From Saxidomus purpurata (taxonomy: Eukaryota; Mollusca; Bivalvia; Venerida; Veneridae), in assembly GCA_022818135.1 (NCBI GenBank), contig JAFMSR010000003.1, forward strand, positions 34,400,494-34,464,493: DNA of 64,000 nucleotides, read 5' to 3'. A model generated the notes under the pieces. It saw only the letters and a program-made list of their open reading frames with translations, was not told where the DNA came from and searched no databases. The position numbers were made by a program, and so were the translations under genes. Numbering within the stretch: the stretch's first letter is position 1; each line of letters opens with the position of its first letter. Shown in pieces: positions 1-13,500 of this stretch.

Positions 1-498
1 ACAGATAGTCATAAAGGCAGATACTAGGATAAGAGTTAATAGGAGTTTATAGAAATTTAAAAAGGAAGACGTTTAACCAAAGTTTCTGTTCATTGTTTTA
101 GTAGTAGAGAGAAAAATCTGTATTTATGGCTTACATAAAAGTTAACATAACAAAGAATATTCTGTATTTTTGTTGCATGATCGATAAAAATTTTAGATAA
201 CTTTTTAGAAATGTAGATTTTATAAATTGTGTTCCCTTCTTTACATAGTTATGCTGATTTTGTATGGCCTGACCAAGTACGATTAACTCAGTTACGTTGT
301 CCTTGCTGCCTTTCTACCTTGCTCAATAAATACAGACACTCAACCAGTAAGATCGCTATGCCAAATAAAGGGTAAATTAATGCAAAAAAACTTGGGAACT
401 GGTTTGATTTATTTGCACTTTTTGTGTTGTTTTTGAAGACAAATCTGAAATTAGTATGAACTCCGCATTATTTCTCATTTAGTACATGTGCAAAATGG

Positions 499-2939
499 TT
501 TACAACGCGTTGCAGTTGGCTTTGCCCGCTAGCTATTTTAGCAATCAATAAAATTACAATCTTACGTCACACAAAGGCGAATCTGAAACTATTAATAGAG
601 CATGTAGATATCGGTTAACTCCTCCCCTCCGTTCTTTCATTGAAAAGGTCAAATAGGGGCGCATACGATCAGTCTTTATTTGATTCTGACGTTACGTTCC
701 TAACGTGAAAGAAAAATTGAAAGTCATAACAGAAGCAGTATCGGATAAAGTATATATTAAAGTGCCATTTTGGTAAATCGGAGGAGCCAGGTGTACACTA
801 ATTGATGAAACTTTCCCAAAACGTAATGAAATAAACTATGGAAGTTTAATTGCGTACCTCAACGAATAGCCCAACTAACTGCACGCAAGTGCTTTTTGCT
901 ACATACGATGGCCGCCCTTCGCAAAGGCAGACTAGATGTAATATCAGTTTGTAAAATTGTTCTGTCTTGCAGTCGAAATATTGAGGCTACTCCACGAGGT
1001 AATACATGTACATAAAAATAAAAATAAAACGCATTAACAGCGCACTTTTAAAGTAAGCAAGATTAAAATGTTATCCCAATACTGTAAATAGATATAAAAT
1101 GTCTGGGCTAGGTAAAACAGGACTTTCAATATTTATTCGTTCTAATTTTTTTCCCTCAACATTTCGGCTAGCCTGCGGACAACCTGGACCCGGGACAGAA
1201 AAGCCGCTTGTCTGACAGCAGAAAGTCCTGTGCCAGACATGTCGGACCCCCTCTGTACTATGGGTTGGACATATACAGCAGCGTCCAATAGTCTAATTAA
1301 TTTGGTGTTTCAGTGAGACCCCTTTCACAGATCTGTTATTTATAACTAGAAGGTGAACAACTTGAAAATATCAGCCTATAAAATCGGTTTGCCTTGAAGT
1401 CGAAATAGTTAGACTAGCACTCTACCAAGTTCTCATATATATGTACAAATGTACATTAAATGTTGACTTTCCGAGAGCTTCTTAATTGTGATTTTACCGA
1501 TAGCCATTTGAAAAACAATAACACTGAACATAAATTAGTATGCATGAGTATATCCAGGATATATAATATTATTGTGTATATTTTACTTCAGTGACACTGA
1601 TGACACAGCGGTCAGTGCAAAACAAAATGTTTCACTAAGACTGTCGTTTTCCGCAGATTCTTTAAATATGTTTTCTTTATCATTCGTCGAATGTTTCTTC
1701 TTCAAAATGTGAAAAAAGCCGAAATAAATTTACAAAAGTTTTGAGTAATCGTGTAACTCTGCAGTCATGTGTCCAACATTTTGCTCATGTATGGCTACGG
1801 GCGGTAAATTGGATTGGTCAGGCAGGATGCAGTATCTAACACTCATCTACAGATTTTTATATTGGTTGGAATAAAAAAGAATTGAAATACATGTAAATAT
1901 ATGAGATAAAGTGAACGTTATTAATCTACTGGTCTGACTGTCATGTCTGCAGTTTCATTTTTATGGCCGGAGTAACTACGCCCCTGTTCATTGATTTGTA
2001 TTTTTTTGTTAAACTCAACGCCCCGACCGCACGGCTTTTAAAGTAAAAACACTGTTCACAAGGGAAAATTGTCGAGTTCACTGTCGGCAATAGAGAGGGA
2101 ACTTGGGTATGACAATACAATGTCCGTACAAGTAAAGATTTTGGCAGATGCACTGATTATGTCAGTACGTACAGTACGGCATTAGATACTTAGTATGTCA
2201 GCAGACTTCCTTACCATTAGTGGCGGCGGCTCTGCGAAATAAAGGAGTTCCAGTACCGCCGGAGACAAAAAATTTTTCACGCATCGATGTACTCAATTAT
2301 TGATAATTTCGTCAATTTAATTACTTTCGTTGACATTTTGTTCCACTTGGCAAACAAAATTGACAAGGCGAGTTGAGAAACAGATTGAAAAACGCATTTT
2401 ATGAAAAAGCATCACAATATATTTTTTCAACAGGCGTCATTATGAATTGTGTAGGATAACATGTTACTGCAATGGAATTCCAATGTGTAAAGTTCCGCGA
2501 ACATAATTTACATGTAAACTTATTCATAAACTTACGGTCTACACTTATAAATGCAATGATACCGTAGCTCAATCGCTATAATTGAAGGAGATCTCTTTTA
2601 AAAAGAGTATATATTAATCAACATTTTAAATAAAACAGAAGATCTATATAATTTATCTCGGAGTCACTACAAAATACGCGAAGAAACCTATATTTAACAT
2701 TATTAAATACTGTTTGTCACTTGCATTAAAATTACCATGCGGGTTTTTGGGCGGAGCAAATTGACGACGTGAGAAAAGAAGCTGGGCGCCGGCACCTAAA
2801 TGTCCTTGAATGGGGAGGAGTTAACCTATAAACTAGCTCTAATAATAGTTTCAAAATTGCGCTATGAGTGACGTAAGATTATAACTGTATCGATTGCCAA
2901 GATAGCGATCGGGCAAACCCAACTGCAACGCGTTGTAAA
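499..2939. mobile_element. ~2.4 kb TIR-bounded non-autonomous DNA element
   Basis: The two ends are inverted copies of one another. The left end starts TTTACAACGCGTTGCAGTTG at 499, and the complement of the right end (finishing at 2939) starts TTTACAACGCGTTGCAGTTG as well. Similarity continues with some mismatches for about 120-150 bases, through a shared block reading ATCTTACGTCAC and another reading GTTAACTCCTCCCC. No transposase-length ORF lies between the ends, so the element would be non-autonomous or decayed. I could not identify a clear target-site duplication or a superfamily. The interior (about 660-2790) shows no coding signal. Confidence 0.7.
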
Positions 2940-3762
2940 AGAGATTTTATTTAAAGAAATACATGCACCTTTTACATGTTAATTTAACAGACAATGACTG
3001 TGTTAAGGACAAATGTCTTTCTTATAATTAAAAAAATATCATAGCAACTAAATCAGAGTAATTACTCTGGCAGGATTCCAGTTATGCTATAGAAAAAAGA
3101 ATGTTGGTTTATCACCCAAAATCAAAGTTCTTATCAATTGTATATCATTTTTCAATCAATTTAGGTAAACTTTAGTATTGTGTGTAGCATGTAGGTTGGG
3201 CAGAGAATGAAGAACATGTAGTTAGTTTTTTACTCATCATAACGATCTATTTCTACACTGACCCATGCTATGATACACTACAGCTGGCTGAGCAAGTAAA
3301 AGTTTACATGTGCATCACTGTTCTATATAAAAGACTATAAACTCTGATCTTAAAGTACTTTATTGCTTGTTAATGTAAAAGATATTTTACCAGTCTTGTC
3401 AGCATTAGGATGTATAATAGACAATACATAAGACACATTATCTTTTATTTAGGTGTACACATTGGTAAATGGAAGCATGTTTGTCTGTGCTCTTTAAAAA
3501 TATTTTTGCATTACACATATATTTAGTTTAATACACTGCAACCTCGTTATAACGCGGTATCAGATAGACCACTAGTAGGACGGTTAAGTTATTTTTGTCG
3601 GTGTGAAATCACACAGTGTGCACTGGTTGGGGCATGATTTAGACACTGCAAGTAGAACATCAGTTGCTACTATCACATCTACTTATTTGTTGGATATTCT
3701 GAAATCTTAGTACAATGAATGTTTGCATTATTTCAAAATAATGTTCAGAAAGTATCATCTGG

Positions 3763-3973
3763 TACTGTAAATTAGGCAATTTTCCTGTGACGAGAATTTA
3801 GTGATTTTTGAGCAGTTAGACTCATTCATAAATTTTAAATTTGTGAAGGTGAAGGAAAATTCTCAATTAAGCTACGTGAAATTAATCTCATGAGATTTTT
3901 ATATTAGCTAAGTGGGAAAAATCACAAAAATAGTGAAAATTAAATCATCGCAAAAATTACCCAATTTGCAGTA
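3763..3973. mobile_element. 211-bp MITE
   Basis: The left end reads TACTGTAAATTAGGCAATTT and the complement of the right end reads TACTGCAAATTGGGTAATTT, an inverted repeat of about 25 bases with few mismatches. The interior is AT-rich and non-coding. Size and structure fit a miniature inverted-repeat element; the family is unknown. Confidence 0.65.
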
Positions 3974-4346
3974 GATTGAGTTATTTTAAACACACTTATT
4001 TTGCATTGATTGTAGCCTTAAGTTTTTGCAACTTATGTTGTTACCATACTCAGTGATTTAGGTAACTAATGTCTTTTTGGAAGACCAAAAGTGTAGCTTA
4101 TTTTACATTGTGTGTTAGTACATGTTGAAATAATGTTTATGCTGTTCTACTGAAAAATCTCATCTGAGCTCAGAGAACAAGTCATAATCTGGTCAGTCTC
4201 TGATATAGATTTAGGCGGTTGATTTTTATTTCACTTGTTCAATGACAGTTAATCTTATTATGGAGAAGTCAAATTGATTTTTTTTCTTAGAAATTTGCAT
4301 GAGAATGTTCCATTGAATTTTAAGAACGTTCAATTTTTATTTATAG

Positions 4347-6085
4347 AACAATATTTACACGTACAAAGCGGCACACATACATCGACCCAGACTATGCTCA
4401 CATTGATGACGAGGATGTGAAGAAATGGCGACATAGAGACAGCTACCTTCAACTGATCAGGGAAATGAAAGAGAGAAGAGTGAATAAGAAGAAAGCAAGG
4501 TATTTAAAGATTTGTTTGATATTTAATGGCCAGGGTATTCTTAATAGTGGTTACAGTACAGTTCCTAGATATTTGTAAAAATCATGAAATCTTATCAATT
4601 TTCAATACTTTTTTTCAAGCAAAGATAGTAGTATCAGTTAAGTACCGAGTATTGCCTTCCAAGAAAGTACTACTACAACACATAATTTGTAGGCAGATAG
4701 GTACATAGCTGCACTTTTGATAAATGTGTGGAGTAAATTACAATGTATTCTGGAATTAGGGATAGCAACAAAATCTTTGAGTGAATCTCATACAGTGACA
4801 CCTGTTGTAAGAAACATGTCACAGGACACATCAGAGGTAGACATTTAAGACAGTTAGCTGCTGAATACAAGACTGTGTATTTAACATAAACATGATCGAT
4901 GTAGTACATGCATCGATAGATGTTTTTTGTTAGTCCGGTCAAAAGCTATACACAGCTTATGTTAACCGTGTTATTATATGATATACCAGCTCTAAATAAA
5001 CTTTGTATTATATCCCCTTTAGTTGCCTTAGGCAGATGGCTTCTTTATACAAGGATTCCAGTACATGTGTACTAACAAAGGCTACATTTATTGCTAGTAC
5101 TGAGATATAAAGCTTAGTGTGATATCATCAGTTTTATAAAGTTTGATTTTCTTGATAAACAGGGAGTTCCATGAGACAAATACATCGACTGATATTGGAA
5201 TAAAACCAGCGGCAGGGATACGCCCAAAGAAACTGCTCCTTGAGGAGATCAAACCTGATCCTAAAGGTTTGTTGGAATTCTATGATCTTATGATTCTTTC
5301 ATTCTTTCATCACAGGTATCTTAAATAGTAAATGAAAACATTTTAACAAAATCAGCATTGAATTTTTACTTGATAAAGGTAACTGATTGCTTCTGTGATA
5401 TGCATCTGAGTGATACTGTTGATGTCAGTTAAGTGTTGTTTTAATTGCTTTTGTTTTCATAGCACATGCTATTATAGTCAAAGTATTGCAGTCCCATGAT
5501 TTCAAAAAGATTGTCTGGTTCAGTTGTATGAAAATATGCAAACAGTGTTCAGCTTTTCGAGTGATTGCCAGAATATGTACATGTGTAAGCTTTAAATGTT
5601 ATTTTTGGAAACTTCTTGTGGTATATATGTTTACATAAAGGCATGTGGTCATGTTTTAGAACCAGATGAGAAGGAGAGTGGTAAGTGGCTGTATAAAGCA
5701 ACACTAATATTGAATATTGATCTTAGAAATAGATTGTATCAATGTTTGGGCTGAAGCAGGGTCACTAATCATGTGTAAACAAACTATGTTGAAAAAAACA
5801 AAAGAATTTGTATGTTGGATAAAATCAGCTTAAGCAGGGTCACTAATCATGTGTAAACAAACTATGTTGAAAAAAAACAAAGAATTTGTATGTTGGATAA
5901 AATAAAAAAAAAAAAAAAAAAAAAATAAAAAAAAAAAAAAAAAATAAAAAAAAAAAAAAAAAATTTTTTTTTTTTTTTTATTAATATTTAAAAAAAATTA
6001 TTATTTTTTTTAAAAAAAAAAATTTTAAAAAAAAAAAAAAATTTTTTTTTTTTTTTTTATTTAAATTAAAAAAAAAAAAAAATTA

Positions 6086-6127
<42 letters not shown>

Positions 6128-7566
6128 TTTTTTTTTTAAAAAAAATTAAACAGGGGGCCTTAATATTTTTTAAAAAAAATATTTTTAAAAAAACAACAGA
6201 ATTTGTATGTTGGATAAAATCAGCAGCATTGCAGAGAGCATTTGAAACCTGACAAATGAAACAATCAAAAGTTCAAGCATGCTGCACAATTCAAGGCTTA
6301 AAAATGCAGAAAAAAACATAAACTTTGTTGGTAGCCTTAGTATTAAGTCTAATGCTTTACATTTGTTGCTACATAATAGGAAGAGATTAAATGCTGCACA
6401 TTTTCAGGAGCAAACTTTCATGCTAGATAGATCAGAACAGCTATTTTAGCCTTTTATTTATCAGAAGTTACCAGTGTGCATACAGATACACAGTCATTTA
6501 TTTAACTAGCAGCACAACATGTACATTCAAGGGTTAAATTGATCTCAAACTTAAAATTGTTCTAATTCTTGCTCAAACTTGCATTTTTTTCTAGTTCCCT
6601 TATTCATGTAAGTATTGAGAAATGAAGCTCTCCTATTAATGATTTTTCATTTACTAGTCACAAGAAACCCATGTTGAATAAATATCTGTAATTTTGCCTC
6701 AGTTTTATCAGCGTGACATGGGCATAATTTTCATTGCAATGCCTTTAGTCATTTGACACATTTTGGTGAACATTTAAATTGCAGCAAGTTAAGCGCAGTT
6801 CAGACAGGTACAGTAGATTCTGTAATACTGAGATAAACAGGTTTATTTTGAGATGTTTGTAAGCTGATTTATGATAGGGTGACTGCACTAAGCAGCTGTA
6901 TTCATCAGTTCTCAGAAATGATTTGACATTGTAAACATGTTTTGCAGCACCCCCTCCACCAAATGAAGATTTCAAGTTACTGAGCAGCAAAAGTTTGTCA
7001 GCTACAATGAAGAATGTTACAACGAAACCGGTAAATACAAATTAATATTCCATTACTTAGTACCGCAAGAATAATTAAAGGGTCTTAAACATCTCTTGTG
7101 CAGAAATGGTAAGACGTCAAGAAAATCTAGCAGCATTTAGCAGTAAATGTATTTTTTTTACTTAAAAATATATACAGTGCAAAATTTTAATATTTGTTTA
7201 CATCCTTTTCATTGATGAGCATTGTCAAAAGGAAAATGAGTAGGATAACTATTTGCTAATATGAAATGCACAGAAAGTAATGTGTTATGATAATATTTTC
7301 TATATGGAATGAACTTGAAATTGATTTCACTCTGGTTTGAAAATACAGTCACACCTCTTTCCCACAATTGTTTGTGAAAACTATTACATATCAGTTATTT
7401 AAAAGATTTTCAAACTACTCAAGAACTTGACCATGAGTATTTTGGCTATAAGTTTCTGCTTGTTTGAAGGCAAAAGATGGTTTGAATGCGGTACCCACCA
7501 CACCTAAGGAGAAGATAGATTGCTCCAAGTTTTTGACCCCACAGGAACAACACCAAGTTGTCATAG
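4347..7566 (+). CDS. CFAP47: CFAP47 exons 1-5 of the window: charged inter-domain linker
   Basis: Five exons encode about residues 1-152 of the visible protein. The first exon begins TIFTRTKRHTYIDPDYAHID and continues into a basic helical stretch (KEMKERRVNKKKA-like); this block follows the first ASH domains in CFAP47 relatives. Exon 3 is only 21 bases (EPDEKES). Exon 4 has a proline run (APPPPNEDF). The segment is charged and probably disordered or helical. Because the first exon starts with the last base of a split codon, translation clearly enters from an upstream exon. Confidence 0.85.
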
Positions 7567-10500
7567 GTAAGTATTTGAGTTAAAAGTATAAAATTAAAAA
7601 TTCTTGCATTACAGAATGAAGGTTAAGAGTTTAAAACTTTTTCTGTTTTCTTGTCTGAAACTGTTTTTCTTCTGCTAAGTAAGATATGAACTCAGTTAGA
7701 AGAAAGAAATGTTAGATTTAGCAAGATATAAATTATATCTTAACATGTTTGTGGAAAACGATTCTTGAAAAGTAGCAAAATTAAAGATTTTTTCAGTACA
7801 TATAATATCTTAATGTGTCATCAATCATAGGTCCACCACTTCTGGATTTTGGGTCTGTGTGCCTGAGGTCAATATCTACCAAATACCTGGAGATCGTCAA
7901 CAACCTGGATCAGAATGTACTGGTTGTTGCAGAGGTAAGATGCTGAATATTCTTTAAGTGTTAAGAGTATTCGTATGATGGAAGATTTAGTTCAAAGTTA
8001 TTTCTTAAATTATTGTGTACATGTACATATACATACACATATGTCAACAAGAGAAGTGATTTTTGTTGAAATTATATTTGGATGGTTACATACTTTCATA
8101 TTCAGTTGTTAGTATATGTGTATCAAATGTGTATTGATATCATAACTTTTATAGGCATTATTCAATGCAGGTACTTTCATAGCCATAGTTTTAGCTAATA
8201 GTTGCTTTTTTGTGATGTTTGTATCTCAATTTTTCAGATTGACTGCCGTGAGTTGAGACAGAGTAGTCCATTATCCCAGGTTGTACCACCCAAGTCAAAA
8301 GCAAACATTCCAATTATCTTTGAATCGAACCAGAGACAAAAATTCCAGAGGTACCCACATTGTCTATCACATTTCTTCTCAATTTGCATATTTATAAGAC
8401 TTTGAAATTAATACTTTTTTTCCAGTATATCTTTCATTGTGCATAGCAAATAGGTATTAAACATAAAGATCTTGCAAAAAAATGAAAACCCTAGCACAGA
8501 CACATGTAAAAGAACTCTCTAAAGAGAAACTGAATAAACAGCTTGATACAAAATCTCTTTTCTTTTCATATTAACACCAAGTTACATTACTTAGAGCTTA
8601 ATTGTGATGAAAGCTTGTGGTTGATTAAATTCATCTTGAGGCAGATTTAAGTAAAACATGTTCATTTCCTACAATTACCAAAAATTCAGTGCTCTGTGTC
8701 ATGAATCAGTTGTCTTTTCCTGTGATTTAAATCTGATCAAAACTATTATTTGTTGCCTAAAAAGACATATGTCAAGTGACAGCCAAGATAATTTGACCAT
8801 TTCTGAGATATTTATAAATCATTTATGATTGATTCAAGGATGGCTGCAGATTCAAATACTTAGTGTATTTTTCATGTGCTGTTTTTCAATAAGTATGACA
8901 TAGTGTTTGTTATATTTTGTAGGTCAGTAAGTTACACAGTCAACAACTACCACAAACATCATGTGACTGTGTTAGCCGAAGTTGTACCAGTAGCACTAGA
9001 GCTTTCCACTGACGAACTTGTCCTGAAACCTTCTTTTGGTTTACCAAGCGATGCAGGTAAGATTTTCTTTTTATTTGTGTTTGAAAGATCTGATTGTTTT
9101 ACTATTAAAGTAGTGATAACAGCTCTTAAAACACTTTGCTTACTTTCAAATCACATTTCACAAAAAAGTTGCAGTGTTGAACTTAAAACATAATAATTAT
9201 AATACTGACAATGTACAATGCTCTTTTCCTTACAATTCTTCCTGTTCTTTTATGTACTGAACAAGAATTTTGGCTCATGTAAGTCACCATTATTATCTTA
9301 AAAGATGAAGTGACAGTTTAATATTCTATATTCTGTTCCAGGTTTCCGTGGCATTATCACTTTGTATAACAAACTCAACTATCCAGCTGAGTTCACCTGG
9401 GCCCCTAACCTTGGAGAGAAGGGGACAGCGTTCTCAATCAGACCTGCTACAGGAATAGTTGACCCCTTTAAGGATCTTGACTGTGAAGTAGTCTGGCACC
9501 CATCTTTCCTTGCTCCAGAGGATGGTTCCTTTTCACTTATGATTCACAGTGGAAGCACTTTACAACTGAAATGCAAGGCAGAGGTAGTGCTTATAGAAGT
9601 TGTCTTAAAAATGTTTCTTGCAGAAAACTATCACAGTTTAGTCCTCTGGCAATTTGATGTAGCCTTCAAAATTGGTATTGAAGTATAAATTTTGCTAAAT
9701 GGAATTGCCAAGTACTTTTATGTATTTGAAATTCGTTTTTTCATCATCAGGCAGAACAAGCAAGTTTCCACAGTTTGTGTTAAAATTCAACAGATTCTGT
9801 TGTGATTTCATTAATTATAGTTGAATTTATTTTAAGTACTCTGATTAAGTAACCATCTGTATCAGACAGTCATTTTTGTTGTTAAACAACCACGTTTTTA
9901 CACTAAATGTAGCTATATCAGGCAAAACATTTCTAGAAGTTACCATTTCGGATGTTTGCCTCAGTAGCAGCTTCACACAGGAATTACGCTTTTTTAAAAC
10001 TTATTTTCTCAAAATTTCGTAATATGAAAGATCATCATTTTATGGTAAAGCAACTTTAGTCTCTGATTGATGTGTTATTTGTAGCTTGGAACAACCCATG
10101 TACAGTTTGTGGAAAGACGTATCATGTTTGGTCAGGTTCCAGTTAATCTCTGCACCACACGTAATGTACTGCTGGCTAACATTGGACAGAATCATGCTTA
10201 TTTCCAGGTAAATATTTACATATTTAGTATATAAAGTAAAGTAACTGTATATAGTAATCATTGTTTTTTTATTTATCTGTCTGTGCAAGTATTTTGTAAT
10301 CGATAACTTTCTGTTATATTGTCACATAGAATATGTTTTTCTATCTGTTACTTCTTCCATATTCCAGGTGAATGATCCAAACCCTTTCCCTGGGTTACAA
10401 GTGAGTCCATTACACGGTGTTGTACCAGTGGGAGGCCATGCTGAGCTCCAGGTCAAGCTGACACCAGATGCCATACTCAAGTTTGATACTCGAGTACAAG

Positions 10501-13500
10501 TTGCTATCAAAGGAGGAAAGAGTCTAGAGTTGAGGATGGGCGGCACCGTAGAACCACCTTATGTAGATATTGATCTGGTATGTATATATGTTTAAAGTAA
10601 ATTACTATATTTAAGGTTTGCATTTAAGTTTTATACCTTTTCTTCAATTGTATTATGGCTATTGTGTGTATCTGTAGAAAAACAATGAACTGTATCTCTT
10701 GACATACATGTATGTGATACTGAAAACGGCTGCACAGATTGAGCTTTCAGAAAGCGTAACTGATTTTCACAAAACTATTGTATCAGAAATAAATTGCCAA
10801 TTTTAGATCAGGCTTTTAAAAAAAAACTTTGATGATGATGATGATAAATTTGGCAAGGAAACAATACCACCTTATTTTTAATTGTTTACATATTTTCAGC
10901 CAAACTTTAACTTTGGTGGTGTATACTGTGGATCAGGGTCAACATTGACTTTCAAACTTATAAACAGGGTAAGTGCTCATTCAAACCTGGCAGTGGCCAG
11001 CAAGTTTTACCTGATGCAAAATGTAAACATATTGAGTTTATATACTTGCTAAAGTTGTGTGTCTACTTCATGGTGACAGATTTGGTTTAAACTCAACATT
11101 TGAAAAATAAAAACATTGTGTGAGTAAATTGAATGGTCAGTATTGCAGTCTTGACTTTGGTTAATGAGTTATAATGTTTTTCTAGTTTTCATGTTAATGA
11201 TCATGTTAAGAGTAAGTCATGTTTATTCATTAAGTCATCACACAATTTCCATTTTCTTCAACAGATGTATACAAAAGCCAAACTAGAATTTGATTTGACG
11301 AGATATAAAGATTTCAATCTCAATTTCCCAGGATATCAGACACAAGGTAGGTTTACGATATTTTATGGGCCAAGTGAGTAGGTAGATATGAGATGATTGT
11401 CTCTGGCTTGTGCAAATTTACACAATAATCAGCCTGCAAATACATGTACAAGTGGTAATTTTCACAGAGGATACACTATAATATGGGCAGTAAATTGACA
11501 GATAAGCTAGCCCCTGTGTTAGGCCTTGGCAACCAGTTTGGACCCAGATTAGCTTGAATATCCATCAGCTTGGTCCTAACTCATCATGTCTGCTTTCCAG
11601 CATAGTCATACTGAATAACAGTATAGCATTTGTAGTTATGAAAGTGTGCCATAATGATAATATTTTCTTCTCCTTTTATAGTAACTACATACAATGTATT
11701 AACATTAATTCATTGGGTTTTACACAGCAGGGCTCATTTTAGAATTTGTTAGGACAAGTTCTTTTATCACAGATTTTTAGCTCACTTTTCTATGAAAAGG
11801 GGAGCCCTACTCGCCCCGGCGTCGGCGTTGGCGTCACACCTTGGTTAAGTTTTGACCACCCCACTTAATTTCAAAAGTATTAGAGGTATGGCTTGAAACA
11901 CCATACTGTTTACCATCATAACCTCCATCTACAGACAAGAGTACATAACTCTGTCAAGGTTTTTGACAGAATTATGGCCCTTTTTGACTTAGAAAGTGTA
12001 TTGAGCTTGGTTAAGTTTTCGTACCACCTCACTTTATTTCAAAACCATTGGAGGTATTGCTTGAAACAACCATACTTGTTTACCATCATGACCACATCAA
12101 CAGACAAGAGTACATAACTCTGTCAAGGGGTTTGACAAATATGCCCCTTGACTTAGAAAATACATTGAATATGGGTAAAATCCACTTTTTGCCTTAACCC
12201 TTTGAGATATTGCTTTGAAACTTTGAAGTATTTACATCATTACCCCCATCTGTAGGCAAGAGAAGGTAACTCGTCAGGGATTTGTTTTAAAAATTAAGGC
12301 CCTTTATCGACTTAGAATCTTGGTTAAGTTTTTCGTACCAGTCCACTTTTTGACTCAACTATTTGAGATATTAATTTGAAAGTTTGAATACTTGTAAACC
12401 ATCATGATCCCAAAACATTGGCAGGAGAAGGTAATTCTGTCAAGGTTTTTTTGAATTATGGCCCTTTTTGACTTTGAAACTCAGTTAAAATTTCATTCTT
12501 GTCCACTTGTTGACTTAACCATTAGAGATATTACTTTGAAAGTTGGAGTACTTAGTACAATCATGAGACCATCGTAAGCAAGAGAAGATAACTCGTGAAA
12601 ATGTTTTTATTTGTACTTAGAAATTCCTAGTTAAAGCTTGTGTGCCCTTAACTGTCAAAGTTTTGTTTTATAGGCAAGCACTAAAAAGTCGAGCGCGCTG
12701 TCCTACTGACAGCTCTTGTTATAATTCTGCTGATAATATACAAGAAAACAATGTCACAAAATGCACAAGTGAAGATATCTTCGAAATTGTTTATATTACA
12801 GAGGATTACACATACCAAGCATTGAATCCAGGCATGTTTTCTATCACACTACAGCCACAGGAAACTGTTGAGGGAGAACTCATCTTTATGCCATGTGAGG
12901 TAAGAGACGATACTTTGGTGAATACATTTAGTTTATAAATGATTGCAAAGCCTACTTAAGTTGCTTGTCATACACTTAGTTGTTTAAATGAAAGTATTTA
13001 ATGCACAGGGTCTGGTAAGCCCTGTTTGTTGTACATATATATGTGCAATGCCATATGAAATTCAACCTATGTGATTTGCAAGCATTATTGATTAAGACTA
13101 AATTTATATAAACTTGTGCAGCATACTTCTATTAGGGTTTTGAGTATTAAAGGTGAAATGTATTGAAATATGGCCTTCCATCTGCAGTCTTATTGACATT
13201 TAATTTGACTTTAAATGCCAAATATTAATTTTCACATGCTATTATTCAAATATACATGATGCTGTAAGGTCTGTAACGTCTTATATATTATCATAATCTA
13301 TCAATATTACGATTTTTCTTTTTATCTCTAGGTTGCTGCCTATGACTTTGAACTGCCAACAATTATTAATTATACAGGGGCTCCATCACCTGCCCCAACA
13401 CCATTCCCACCAACCCCAGCCCCATCAAACAAGAACAGTCTTCAGCACATTATAAACCCCAAACCCCAGCCTTACACTGTTGTGACACCCAGGAAGCATG

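Larger units (their letters stand above)
1..4346 (+). other. CFAP47: intron of CFAP47 (5' border outside the window)
   Basis: I see no exon here. The first recognisable coding block starts at 4347 and opens in the middle of a codon, so it is an internal exon and earlier exons lie upstream of the window. The interval holds a large TIR-bounded element at 499-2939 and a short MITE at 3763-3973. The remainder is AT-rich unique sequence with stop codons in all frames. A short unrecognised exon cannot be excluded. Confidence 0.6.

Noticed and set aside
499..2939. CFAP47 promoter region
   Set aside because: The exon at 4347 starts mid-codon and the inverted ends mark a mobile element, so this is intronic.
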